A DNA stretch of 64,000 bases from a virus. Below are positions 1-6,240 of the stretch, piece after piece; positions within the stretch are counted from its first letter, which is position 1; every line of letters begins with the position of its first letter. Location of the stretch: positions 1-64,000 of IMG/VR virus record IMGVR_UViG_3300021963_000109. The stretch is one strand, 5' to 3'. A program made the position numbers and the translations under genes. The notes under the pieces were generated by a model. The model was not told the origin of the DNA and searched no databases. It saw only the letters and a program-made list of their open reading frames with translations.

Positions 1-396
1 CAGAAGTACCAGAAGTACCAGCAGCACCAGATTGTCCAGATGTTCCGGAAGTACCAGAGGTTCCGTCTAAACCAGAAGTACCAGAAGTACCAGCAGCACC
101 AGATTGTCCAGATGTTCCGGAAGTACCAGAGGTTCCGTCTAAACCAGAAGTACCAGAAGTACCAGCAGCACCAGATTGTCCAGATGTTCCGGAAGTACCA
201 GAGGTTCCGTCTAAACCAGAAGTACCAGAAGTACCAGCAGCACCAGATTGTCCAGATGTTCCGGAAGTACCTGGTTCTCCATCCTGTCCAGAAGTACCAG
301 CAGCACCAGATTGCCCAGATGTTCCAGAAGTACCAGCAGCACCAGATTGCCCAGATGTTCCAGAAGTACCAGCAGCACCAGATTGTCCAGATGTTC
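1..396 (-). repeat. Nested 72-nt and 36-nt tandem repeats in the collagen-like gene
   Basis: Near-identical 72-base units occupy 1-72, 73-144 and 145-216. A fourth (217-288) diverges in its last third. Three 36-base units follow at 289-324, 325-360 and 361-396, each matching the shared part of the longer unit. All units are multiples of 9 bases, so they preserve the Gly-X-Y frame; the 72-base unit encodes eight triplets. The array may continue beyond the window start. Such identity between neighbours points to recent slippage or unequal recombination. Confidence 0.92.
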
Positions 397-1033
397 CAGA
401 AGTACCGGATCCTCCACTAGTTCCACCTGAAATTGTAACAGTAACTATGCCTCCTCCAGAATCGGTCACAACCGCTCCTGAAAATTGAATTTCAGAAGGA
501 CCGGAAACAGAAGTTGTTCCATCAGAAACAGTAACTATAGACGAAGTCCCAGAGGTTCCTGAACTACCAGAAGTTCCAGATTCGCCAGATGTTCCGGATT
601 CACCAGAAGTACCTGAAGTACCAGGAGCGCCATCAGATCCAGCTACACCAGGAGATCCAGTGGGTCCAGCTTCACCTGTGGCTCCAGTTGCACCGGTAGG
701 ACCAACCTCACCATTTAAGCCATTAGATCCTGTTGCACCGGTTGCACCGGTTGCACCTGTTGACCCGGTTACCCCTGTAGATCCAGTAGCTCCGGTTGCA
801 CCGGTTGCACCGGTTGCACCTGTTGCCCCGTCAGATCCGGGTTCGCCGTCGGCACCAGTCGCACCAGTCGGACCAACAATTCCCTGAGGTCCAGTAGGTC
901 CGGTTACTCCCCCACCTAATGGATCTTCAAGAAGATTAAATGCACTATCAATTAAATCCTCAAAATCTTGTTGGGTTGGAATATCTCCTGTTTGAAATCG
1001 GATCTTGAGTTCCGGTCTGGTTCTTTGTGCCAA
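1..1033 (-). CDS. Collagen-like tail fibre protein (3' end outside window)
   Basis: Minus-strand frame open to the window edge, giving about 344 residues. No ATG is available: an in-frame stop lies two codons upstream of a TTG at 1031-1033, and the product then starts (M)[15 protein letters not shown], a typical phage fibre N-terminus. Residues to about 40 form the N-terminal head ([12 protein letters not shown]). Gly-X-Y triplets follow, rich in GATGAT and GPTGPT. A short non-collagen segment (around 415-540, with alternating V/T/S strands) interrupts them, and [13 protein letters not shown] repeats run to the edge. Such proteins are known to form trimeric fibres at virion tips or on the capsid. 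A GATATATA motif upstream and a terminator behind the preceding gene suggest independent transcription. The missing C-terminus would hold any receptor-binding domain. Confidence 0.85.
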   Translation of the reverse strand, partial: MAQRTRPELKIRFQTGDIPTQQDFEDLIDSAFNLLEDPLGGGVTGPTGPQGIVGPTGATGADGEPGSDGATGATGATGATGATGSTGVTGSTGATGATGATGSNGLNGEVGPTGATGATGEAGPTGSPGVAGSDGAPGTSGTSGESGTSGESGTSGSSGTSGTSSIVTVSDGTTSVSGPSEIQFSGAVVTDSGGGIVTVTISGGTSGGSGTSGTSGQSGAAGTSGTSGQSGAAGTSGTSGQSGAAGTSGQDGEPGTSGTSGQSGAAGTSGTSGLDGTSGTSGTSGQSGAAGTSGTSGLDGTSGTSGTSGQSGAAGTSGTSGLDGTSGTSGTSGQSGAAGTSGTS

Positions 1034-1056
1034 CTCTTAACGCTTTTATTCTTACC

Positions 1057-1064
1057 TATATATC
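1057..1064 (-). promoter_or_regulatory. GATATATA motif upstream of the collagen-like gene
   Basis: Reads GATATATAGG on the minus strand and ends 23 bases before the TTG start. It matches the recurrent motif found before many genes here and lies just after a terminator, as expected for a promoter. Function is inferred from recurrence and position. Confidence 0.5.
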
Positions 1065-1096
1065 ATCTTTGCTAAAGATTCAATAGAATTGTCCAC

Positions 1097-1122
1097 AAAA
1101 AAAGAAGATTGTGAAATCTTCC
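1097..1122 (-). terminator. Rho-independent terminator after the NTP pyrophosphatase gene
   Basis: On the minus strand GAAGATT-tcac-AATCTTC (1104-1121) forms a 7-bp stem with a 4-base loop, followed by seven T (1103-1097). It lies 26 bases past the stop at 1148 and separates this unit from the collagen-like gene. Confidence 0.75.
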
Positions 1123-1147
1123 TTTTTAAAAACGAAAAAACACGAAT

Positions 1148-1627
1148 TTAATATCCACGTTTCTGTCTTTCCCTATTCTCTTTGTTCTTTGCAAAATACA
1201 TATTCATTAGATCTTGTGGGGTTAAACCCGCTGCTAACATCATATTAAATAAGAAATGCTGAATATCAATTAATTCCATTTGTAATTCCTTCTTATCATT
1301 CTCACTAAGATCATTAAAACTCATTTTAGGAGCTTGTTCATGATAGGATTTTTTCCAAGGCTTCCAGACACCATTTCCTATACCGTCTTTAATTCCACCC
1401 AATGCATCAAATGTTTCCCTTAATTCGTCCTGGATTGCATGGTAGTTCCAATCAAAAAATTGGCGGAATTCACTTAAAGACTTACCTCTAAGTTCGTCGA
1501 AGTTATAACCATATACAGTTTCCTGAATGTCCTTCTGTAAATTATATAAATCAGAAAGAGTATTATCTGAATTACTGAAAACATCTTCTACCTCGAGATG
1601 TGCACATGAATTATCTACGTTTGCCAT
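1148..1627 (-). CDS. All-alpha NTP pyrophosphatase (dUTPase-2/MazG-like)
   Basis: 159 residues, ATG start. The C-terminal half carries the helical metal-site signature of the dimeric dUTPase/MazG superfamily: an acidic helix with E and D spaced as in ELQMELIDIQHFL, then GLTP and a terminal YFAKNKENRERQKRGY. The K-N-x-x-N-x-x-R-Q-x-x-GY ending is typical of dUTPase_2-type proteins. These enzymes hydrolyse dUTP or related dNTPs to the monophosphate, and phages use them to keep uracil out of DNA or to bias nucleotide pools. It follows the polymerase half-gene by 49 bases and precedes a terminator, so it probably ends that transcript. The exact substrate cannot be read from sequence; dUTP, dCTP and dATP are all possible. 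Confidence 0.75.
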   Translation of the reverse strand: MANVDNSCAHLEVEDVFSNSDNTLSDLYNLQKDIQETVYGYNFDELRGKSLSEFRQFFDWNYHAIQDELRETFDALGGIKDGIGNGVWKPWKKSYHEQAPKMSFNDLSENDKKELQMELIDIQHFLFNMMLAAGLTPQDLMNMYFAKNKENRERQKRGY

Positions 1628-1676
1628 TTATTTGTGATTTACATAGATTATATTCAATGGCGGGAAGTTGTTTCAG

Positions 1677-3089
1677 TTATTTTCTAGATTTTAGAATTTC
1701 CTCTAATTCTGTTATCTTAGTTTCATATTCAATATATTTCTTCTTAGCGGATTTTCTCATGTCATATAGACTTTTAAGAACGTCTCTTAAAACTGGCTCT
1801 TCCCCTTCCTTGGGTAAAAAATAAGCTCCTCCTGCAGTTTTAATAGCACCTTCAGGAGGATTTGACAAATTTTTCCCAATATAGATCTCAGGAGATAAAC
1901 CCCATTGCATCATGGTATTGGGATACAGGGAGGCAAAGTCAAAACAAACTACCCATTCATGTAATCCTTTAATCGGTTGCTTCACATAAGCCCCTTCGAA
2001 TTTCGTGTGTTCTTCTTCGGATCTTTCCCAAACAATAACCCTGTTTTTAGCCTGGAATTTTCTTAACATCAAAACCTCTGTCGTCCAAACAGGAGAAAGA
2101 GCTCTGTTAATCTCTACACCACTTACGTTTGCGATTTTAAAGAACGTAGCAAGCGTATTTAGTTTCTGGTCAATGTAATGTACTAGACAAGAGTCAATGG
2201 CGTTATAAAAGATGTAGGTCTCAAAATCTGATTCATATAAATCTTTTAATGTTCCGTTGTATGTGATCTTAGAAACACCAAGTGCTGCATTAGAAACATA
2301 TGCTAATGAATCAGATTCTCTGATTTTAATTACTCTGTCCCATTTCTTGTAGATCTGAATGTAATCGACCATAAGTCCATGCATGGGAATTTGATCCTTT
2401 CCAAGAAGAATCCCACTCGGGGAACAAATCTTAGGATCAATACCTAATTTCCTAGCCCGATTAGTTAAATAAGGCCAGTCATATCCAAACCAGTTCCAGC
2501 CAGTAATTAAAGGCATCTTATGCATGAGTTTTGTCATGAAAGTATAAATCATATCAAACTCACTTTCAAAAGATCTATAATTGAAAGTCCATTGAGTATC
2601 ATAAGGAAGATCCTTAAAATGATCGTTAATTCTTTTTTCAATGTTTAGAATTTTTGGTGAATCCATTTTATCTAAACCAAGAACGAGAATTTTCCCAGTT
2701 GATGAGGCAATTGCAATTGTCAAAACTTTATTGTTAGCACGTAAGGTGTCTAATGAATCTGCACGATTGTCGGTGATCTCAACCTCGATGTCGACAAAAT
2801 ATTTTTTAGGCACTTGGGTTTCCCACAGAGGTTTAGTGGTTTCCTTATCAAAGTATTCCAGGAGTTCTGCTAATCTGTATTTGTCATACTTCAATGTGGA
2901 TTGCTTCTTAACAGGAAATCCGTCCCAAGAACCCCAGCCTTTTTCTCGACTGCGATCTGCTGCAGAGCACTTACGCCAAACATATCTTTCGGAAACCGGA
3001 ATTTTGAGATCTAAATAAGCTAGATCTCCTTCCCCTGTATAATAGGAAACCTTTAAACTTTCCCCTAAATTTTCAACATCGATTATCAT
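1677..3089 (-). CDS. Family B DNA polymerase, N-terminal half (split gp43-like)
   Basis: 470 residues, ATG start; T4 gp43 is about 900. The 3'-5' exonuclease is complete: Exo I FVDIEVEI (98-105, D100 and E102), Exo II NWFGYDWPYL (199-208, D204), Exo III YNAIDSCLV (295-303, D299). The palm begins with EGAYVKQPIKG (365-375) and motif A DFASLYPN (384-391). The frame ends after a charged helix (440-470) that would be the first helix of the fingers. Motif B (K...NSxYG) and motif C (DTD) are absent here and from every other frame in the window. Only 49 bases separate the stop from the next gene, so no frameshifted remainder exists locally. The best reading is a split polymerase whose C-terminal subunit is encoded elsewhere, as reported for some Aeromonas T4-like phages; a dead remnant is less likely because all exonuclease residues are intact. 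Confidence 0.88.
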   Translation of the reverse strand: MIIDVENLGESLKVSYYTGEGDLAYLDLKIPVSERYVWRKCSAADRSREKGWGSWDGFPVKKQSTLKYDKYRLAELLEYFDKETTKPLWETQVPKKYFVDIEVEITDNRADSLDTLRANNKVLTIAIASSTGKILVLGLDKMDSPKILNIEKRINDHFKDLPYDTQWTFNYRSFESEFDMIYTFMTKLMHKMPLITGWNWFGYDWPYLTNRARKLGIDPKICSPSGILLGKDQIPMHGLMVDYIQIYKKWDRVIKIRESDSLAYVSNAALGVSKITYNGTLKDLYESDFETYIFYNAIDSCLVHYIDQKLNTLATFFKIANVSGVEINRALSPVWTTEVLMLRKFQAKNRVIVWERSEEEHTKFEGAYVKQPIKGLHEWVVCFDFASLYPNTMMQWGLSPEIYIGKNLSNPPEGAIKTAGGAYFLPKEGEEPVLRDVLKSLYDMRKSAKKKYIEYETKITELEEILKSRK

Positions 3090-3130
3090 AGTAAGTATTA
3101 TATAAAGTTAAAGATGGGTTAGTTTCACCA

Positions 3131-3138
3131 GATATATA
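3131..3138 (+). promoter_or_regulatory. GATATATA motif before the plus-strand gene
   Basis: GATATATAAA on the plus strand, with six bases between the octamer and the ATG at 3145. It is the same motif as on the minus strand but turned with its gene, which argues that orientation matters. If it were a -10-like element the transcript would be nearly leaderless. Confidence 0.45.
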
Positions 3139-3144
3139 AATTGG

Positions 3145-3510
3145 ATGAATAAATTAGATATCAGTGAATTAAAAAACTTGAGTAAAGATGTCATCGAGGC
3201 TTGGAGATTAGAAGGTAAAGATTTAGAAGGAGCAGCTCAAGTTTTATTTTATCCAATTCGGGCAACGGTTGATTCCACAGCACAAAAACCTTCAAAAGAA
3301 GAAATTCAAGAAGCCATTGACAGTTTAACAGATATTCCAAGAATAGCACCATTGATTGTTATTTTTGTTTCTTCTCCTATTCCTGGTAGTTCTATTTTCT
3401 ATCTCTCTATTATTAGGCTTCTAGAAAAAATGACCGGCAATAGAATCAAAATGATTCCCCGTAGATTCAGGAAGATTCTTGAGAGGAAATTTCTTTCAAA
3501 TAAAGATTAA
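3145..3510 (+). CDS. Small membrane protein, weakly LETM1-like
   Basis: 121 residues, one of only two plus-strand genes. An N-terminal charged helical region is followed by a hydrophobic stretch (about 66-93, IAPLIVIFVSSPIPGSSIFY) and a basic tail ending KMIPRRFRKILERKF. The arrangement R-x-x-P, hydrophobic segment with PxPG, then IPxxF resembles the core of LETM1-like membrane proteins, but this is a weak visual match. Its last 44 bases overlap convergently with the glycosylase gene. Its opposite orientation and own GATATATAAA motif suggest separate transcription. Function unknown; an inner-membrane location is inferred. Confidence 0.6.
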   Translation: MNKLDISELKNLSKDVIEAWRLEGKDLEGAAQVLFYPIRATVDSTAQKPSKEEIQEAIDSLTDIPRIAPLIVIFVSSPIPGSSIFYLSIIRLLEKMTGNRIKMIPRRFRKILERKFLSNKD

Positions 3511-3868
3511 GCTTCTTATCGCAAGCAATAAAATTGGTTTTACCTTCAATAAAAATTTTCCAGGCATCTTTACCATATGGACCGATACCTGGAAAATTAT
3601 TTGGGTTGCGCTCTCCGGAATTCCATACCTGTGTGAATTTTATAATCCGGTTAGCTTTAACATTCTGAAATCCAGTTGGCTTTAATATTTCAGATATCTT
3701 AGTCATGCTTTCTTCATCAATTAAATTTGGGGTGGGAAAATTCTCAAAAAATTTCACAATCACCGGGCGGACTTGCTGATTGGTTGTTTGATTAAGAAGA
3801 ATGCATGAAATCATTATTTTCCAGGCATCTCCTAAATAGTGTGTTTGTATTAAATCGATTTTTCCCAC
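3467..3868 (-). CDS. MBD4-like HhH-GPD DNA glycosylase
   Basis: 133 residues, a compact helix-hairpin-helix glycosylase domain. WKIMISCILLNQTTNQQVRP (16-35) matches the first helices of the endonuclease III/MBD4 fold. The hairpin is FPGIGPYGKDAWKIF (92-106). D117 in ACDKKLNLYL is at the position of the catalytic aspartate of MBD4 (D-x-K-L-N-x-Y). There are no four-cysteine iron-sulphur residues, again as in MBD4. That family removes T or U opposite G. The frame starts at a GTG (3866-3868) with no ATG upstream in frame; the next internal Met would cut the first helix. It overlaps the plus-strand gene by 44 bases. It may work with the NTP pyrophosphatase in uracil or thymine control. Confidence 0.72.
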   Translation of the reverse strand: MGKIDLIQTHYLGDAWKIMISCILLNQTTNQQVRPVIVKFFENFPTPNLIDEESMTKISEILKPTGFQNVKANRIIKFTQVWNSGERNPNNFPGIGPYGKDAWKIFIEGKTNFIACDKKLNLYLKEISSQESS

Positions 3869-3886
3869 ATACCAAATATAATGAAA

Positions 3887-4261
3887 TTAATTCAAAGAGA
3901 TCTGACGTTTCTTCTCTTTTGTTTTAGGGTCTAGCTCTTTCAAATAAATGCTTAGAACTCCGTCTTCGATTTTAGCCTCAACAGCATCCAAATCAACGTT
4001 TCGAAGTCTATAATCTTTGATTGTTTTCTTAAGAGTTCTTTTCTTCCCGTTAATCTCTTTCTCACCTTCAATAGATATTAATCCTTCACTTTGATCTATC
4101 TCTAGTGTGATATCCTTTTTAGAAAATCCAGGAACATCTAAAGTTAATGTTCCATTTTCCACGGGAACGAAAGAATCTAAAGCGTTTTCTAGATCTGTAT
4201 AAAGATCAAATACCCTGGTTGGAAATAATGTTCTGATCATAGTTAATAAATTTATATTCAT
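3887..4261 (-). CDS. Small heat-shock protein, Hsp20/alpha-crystallin
   Basis: 124 residues. The alpha-crystallin domain covers roughly 35-115: the start GTLTLDVPGFSKKDITLEI is the canonical opening strand, SIEGEKE follows, and the family A-x-x-x-x-G-V-L signature is present as AKIEDGVLSIYL. The C-terminal tail is short and basic. Hsp20 proteins are ATP-independent holdases; T4-like cyanophages and other large phages carry them, probably to help fold virion proteins. Two starts are possible: the ATG at 4261 and an ATG seven codons on (4240, giving MIRTLFP); the second fits family length equally well. It lies 18 bases upstream of the glycosylase gene, so the two are probably co-transcribed, past a terminator that closes the preceding unit. 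Confidence 0.88.
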   Translation of the reverse strand: MNINLLTMIRTLFPTRVFDLYTDLENALDSFVPVENGTLTLDVPGFSKKDITLEIDQSEGLISIEGEKEINGKKRTLKKTIKDYRLRNVDLDAVEAKIEDGVLSIYLKELDPKTKEKKRQISLN

Positions 4262-4273
4262 TAGCTATAATGC

Positions 4274-4305
4274 AAAAAAAATGCCCTACAATATTTACAG
4301 GACAT
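4274..4305 (-). terminator. Rho-independent terminator after the 153-residue gene
   Basis: Minus strand ATGTCCT (4305-4299) pairs with AGGGCAT (4287-4281), including one G-U pair, across an 11-base AT-rich loop, followed by seven T (4280-4274). It lies about 40 bases past the stop at 4346 and just before the Hsp20 start. Confidence 0.65.
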
Positions 4306-4345
4306 TTTGTCGATAACTCTTTAGTAATCAAGACGTTATGTCATA

Positions 4346-4807
4346 TCATCCTTGGTTCTTAAGCATATTTTTCCTGAACTCATTCCATCCCATAACAGGA
4401 TTGGAAGGATTCTTACTTTTTTTCTTTCTACCTCCCTTAGCAGCAGGGGTGCCGGCTGTTAAAGCGGGAAAAACATCGCCAGATCCAATTGAATCCCTTG
4501 TTGGTGGTTGAACCTCTCCCATCCCCGGGGTTCCTTCTAAACTTGCCATTGCTCCCTCACTTTCGTTAATCTGAGAAACTTTATCTTTGAAAACACGGAA
4601 GGTTCCTCTTTCGTTGTTTAAAACGTATCCTATTACTTCACCCCTTGAATTTCTGATTGAGTCATTAATAGTCCCAGATCTTCCGTCAATTACCGTTGCC
4701 AATTTTCCAACGTTAGGGTCTTGCTGAAATGACGTTTGGGTAACAACTTCAGTCGGATTGCTAGATGCCCCGCATCCACAATCTTCATTAATTTTTTGGT
4801 GTTCCAT
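4346..4807 (-). CDS. Hypothetical protein with targeting-peptide-like N-terminus
   Basis: 153 residues from the ATG at 4807; a TTG one codon upstream is also open but unnecessary. The protein begins MEHQKINEDCGCGASS, in which I-N-E at 6-8 fits the (L/I)-x-E cleavage consensus of the T4 prohead protease. Residues 30-80 look folded (VGKLATVIDGRSGTINDSI, then EVIGYVLNNERGTFRVF). The C-terminal third is low-complexity, with Gly/Pro and a KGGRKKKSK basic patch, ending with a helix. No family recognised. It overlaps the upstream gene by 20 bases and is followed by a terminator. Packaging in the head as a DNA-associated internal protein is a guess based on the N-terminus and the basic patch. Confidence 0.7.
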   Translation of the reverse strand: MEHQKINEDCGCGASSNPTEVVTQTSFQQDPNVGKLATVIDGRSGTINDSIRNSRGEVIGYVLNNERGTFRVFKDKVSQINESEGAMASLEGTPGMGEVQPPTRDSIGSGDVFPALTAGTPAAKGGRKKKSKNPSNPVMGWNEFRKNMLKNQG

Positions 4808-5165
4808 CAAGGTCTTTTTTATTCTTCTTTTTGATGTGCTCTCTATAGTCGGAAAGGTTCGCTAGCGATCTTTCCCCTGATCTTGCATCATCATATTGAG
4901 CATCAGGCGATAGCTTATAGTATATGTCCTTTAGAACGCCTTCTTTTACCTCTTCGGGTAAATTCTTATGTTTGGTCTCAGCAAACTCTTTTAGCTTAGC
5001 TAAGGACACGCTATTAGCTAAATCCATTATTTCTTTCTTGTACTTAGGGTTGATGTCTTTGGGATTTATTCCCTTCTCCCCGTGGGAGCGTTTCCACATC
5101 TTTACTCCGTAAGCTTGTCCAAATAATCTTTGCTGAGTTCTAGAAAGGGATTTCTCGTTGATCAT
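4788..5165 (-). CDS. Hypothetical small basic protein (DUF3008-like?)
   Basis: 125 residues, ATG start. The N-terminus contains SLSRTQQRLFGQAYGVKMWK, and helices follow with KYKKEIMDLANSVSLAKLKEFAETKHKNLPEEV. The SxxQQRLFG...A opening followed by a lysine-rich helix and KxFAxTKHxxLPE is a pattern I associate with short phage structural or DUF3008-type proteins; the match is tentative. The C-terminus is strongly basic (HIKKKNKKDLDG). The gene overlaps the next by 20 bases, so translation is probably coupled. It starts MINEKSL, another M/I-N-E at the extreme N-terminus, but too short for a targeting peptide. Confidence 0.65.
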   Translation of the reverse strand: MINEKSLSRTQQRLFGQAYGVKMWKRSHGEKGINPKDINPKYKKEIMDLANSVSLAKLKEFAETKHKNLPEEVKEGVLKDIYYKLSPDAQYDDARSGERSLANLSDYREHIKKKNKKDLDGTPKN

Positions 5166-5182
5166 GGTAAGTTTTAATAATA

Positions 5183-5380
5183 CTATTTATCCTTACCTGA
5201 ATTCTTTTTCTTCGAATGCTGATCCAGTGTCCAAATAAATCTCCTGTAGTTTTTCTTAACCATTTTAAATCCAGTATCATTATCTGGAATTTTAACAGGA
5301 CTATCAGGAACCTCATAGTTATGTGTTTCTGCACTTCCTTCTTGGATTTGATCTTCTACAGGAGATTTAGGGTTTTTCAT
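5183..5380 (-). CDS. Hypothetical 65-residue protein
   Basis: ATG start two bases after the stop of the DUF4494-like gene and 17 bases before the next start, so it fits the operon tightly. Acidic, disordered first half (SPVEDQIQEGSAETHNYEV), basic second half (KMVKKNYRRFIWTLDQHSKKK). It was preferred to a 64-codon frame at 5140-5334 because of start position and spacing. No family recognised. Confidence 0.6.
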   Translation of the reverse strand: MKNPKSPVEDQIQEGSAETHNYEVPDSPVKIPDNDTGFKMVKKNYRRFIWTLDQHSKKKNSGKDK

Positions 5381-5382
5381 TT

Positions 5383-5601
5383 TTACTTTGTTTTTTCTTG
5401 CAACACCGATTCGATGTTAGACAATGAAACCGAGGTCACCTCAAAATCCATGATATCGGATTTTAAGTGCTCAGTGATCCTAGCTTCAGCTTCTGTTACT
5501 CCAGTAGCCTCTACTAACATCACAGTTTTAGTGATCATTGGTTTTCCTTGCTTGTTTGTTTCACCGGAATCAAACGTTACTTTACATTGATAATAAGCCA
5601 T
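5383..5601 (-). CDS. DUF4494-like small protein
   Basis: 72 residues, ATG start. MAYYQCKVTFDSGETNKQGK begins with a beta-strand pair, followed by ITKTVMLVEATGVTEAEARI and DFEVTSVSLSNIESVL. A Y-x-C/V-K-V start, a V-x-A-x-(S/G)-x-TEAEARI segment and an FEVTxxxxSNxxEI end match DUF4494, which I know mainly from Bacteroidetes genomes. Function is unknown. It is the first gene of a short operon preceded by GATATATA (5614-5621) and a terminator, giving a clear transcription start. Homology to a host-phylum family supports the host assignment. Confidence 0.7.
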   Translation of the reverse strand: MAYYQCKVTFDSGETNKQGKPMITKTVMLVEATGVTEAEARITEHLKSDIMDFEVTSVSLSNIESVLQEKTK

Positions 5602-5613
5602 AATTTATTGTTT

Positions 5614-5621
5614 TATATATC
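5614..5621 (-). promoter_or_regulatory. GATATATA motif upstream of the DUF4494-like gene
   Basis: Minus strand CGATATATAAAAC, ending 12 bases before the ATG at 5601 and lying about 50 bases past a strong terminator. An operon start is therefore independently expected here. Confidence 0.5.
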
Positions 5622-5674
5622 GATTAAAGTTGAAATTTGGTCAGTTGTTTCAAATTATCCATAGGCAAGGGCCA

Positions 5675-5698
5675 CAAAAAACCAGCCCGAAGGCTGGT
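5675..5698 (-). terminator. Strong rho-independent terminator after the histone H1-like gene
   Basis: Minus strand ACCAGCC-TTCG-GGCTGGT (5698-5681): a perfect 7-bp stem capped by the stable TTCG tetraloop, followed by six T (5680-5675). It lies 16 bases past the stop at 5715. Confidence 0.93.
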
Positions 5699-5714
5699 AT
5701 TTGTAAATTTCTTG

Positions 5715-5897
5715 TTATTCAGCAGTCTGCTTCTTAGCATTCTGAACATCCAAACGAAGTTCTTGTGCAAGCTTTTTAATCTCTTGGCATTGAGTTCTCA
5801 CTCTAGTGCCTGCTGATTTGTTGCCTTTGTCAAAAAACTTTTCTACGTTCTCTTTCATTGACTCTAGGAGTGCAACTAATTTTTCATAATTTTCCAT
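5715..5897 (-). CDS. Histone H1-like (Hc1-type) nucleoid protein
   Basis: 60 residues, ATG start. The pattern MENYEKLVALLESMKENVEKFF, then DKGNKSAGTRVRTQCQEIKK, then LAQELRLDVQNAKK closely follows the short Hc1/histone H1-like proteins I know from Bacteroidetes (F-x-(E/D)-KGNKxAGTRVR...Q(D/E)IKxLAQxIRxEV). Those proteins bind DNA without strong sequence preference. The central GNK-AGTRVR segment is the most conserved part. In a phage it could compact viral DNA, be packaged, or interfere with the host nucleoid. It sits between the winged-helix-like gene (16 bases upstream) and a strong terminator. Family assignment rests on visual pattern only but is fairly specific. Confidence 0.78.
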   Translation of the reverse strand: MENYEKLVALLESMKENVEKFFDKGNKSAGTRVRTQCQEIKKLAQELRLDVQNAKKQTAE

Positions 5898-5913
5898 AAA
5901 AAAACTTTATTTA

Positions 5914-6240
5914 TTATATTGTTTGGTTACCCTTTGTTTCACTCAAAATTAAGGATTTTGCGAATCTTTTTCCCAATTTTGTTAAAGAATATTGATTTGG
6001 GCCCTCTTCTGAGACCAAACACTTGATGAGGGGCTTGTTTCTAGCAATCCATCTACGGTCTACTACTGCTCCTGATTCCCCTAAGGTAGCAGCAAATTCA
6101 AAGATCTCTTTTCTGGTAGCTTGCCCCTTTTCGTGAAGGAACTTAACAATGGAATTTTTCAGCTGATTTTTAACACTCATGTACATCACCGGTGTTAAAG
6201 ACTCGTTGATAAACTCATTATATTTTAAAAGATTATCCAT
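5914..6240 (-). CDS. Hypothetical winged-helix-like protein with targeting-like N-terminus
   Basis: 108 residues, ATG start. It begins MDNLLKYNEFINESLTPVM, in which the F-I-N-E at 10-13 resembles the end of the T4 internal-protein targeting peptide. The rest has the predicted pattern of a winged helix: NSIVKFLHEKGQATRKEIFE, a recognition-helix-like segment with RRWIARNKPLIKCLV, and a wing EEGPNQYSLTKLGKRFA. A DNA-binding regulator or a packaged DNA-binding protein are both possible. It overlaps the upstream gene by 8 bases and lies 16 bases before the histone-like gene, so all three genes probably share a transcript. Confidence 0.65.
   Translation of the reverse strand: MDNLLKYNEFINESLTPVMYMSVKNQLKNSIVKFLHEKGQATRKEIFEFAATLGESGAVVDRRWIARNKPLIKCLVSEEGPNQYSLTKLGKRFAKSLILSETKGNQTI

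Noticed and set aside
1-420. CRISPR-like array
   Set aside because: Units are contiguous, without spacers, and keep a protein-coding Gly-X-Y frame.
40-887. Plus-strand open frames across the collagen-like region
   Set aside because: They are complements of the Gly-X-Y repeats; composition is repetitive and the minus frame gives a coherent fibre protein.
1628-1676. Frameshifted C-terminal half of the polymerase after 1677
   Set aside because: Only 49 bases remain before the next intact gene; no motif B or C appears in any frame nearby.
5140-5334. 64-codon frame overlapping the 65-residue gene
   Set aside because: It overlaps both neighbours; the frame at 5183-5380 has better start spacing and fits between adjacent genes.
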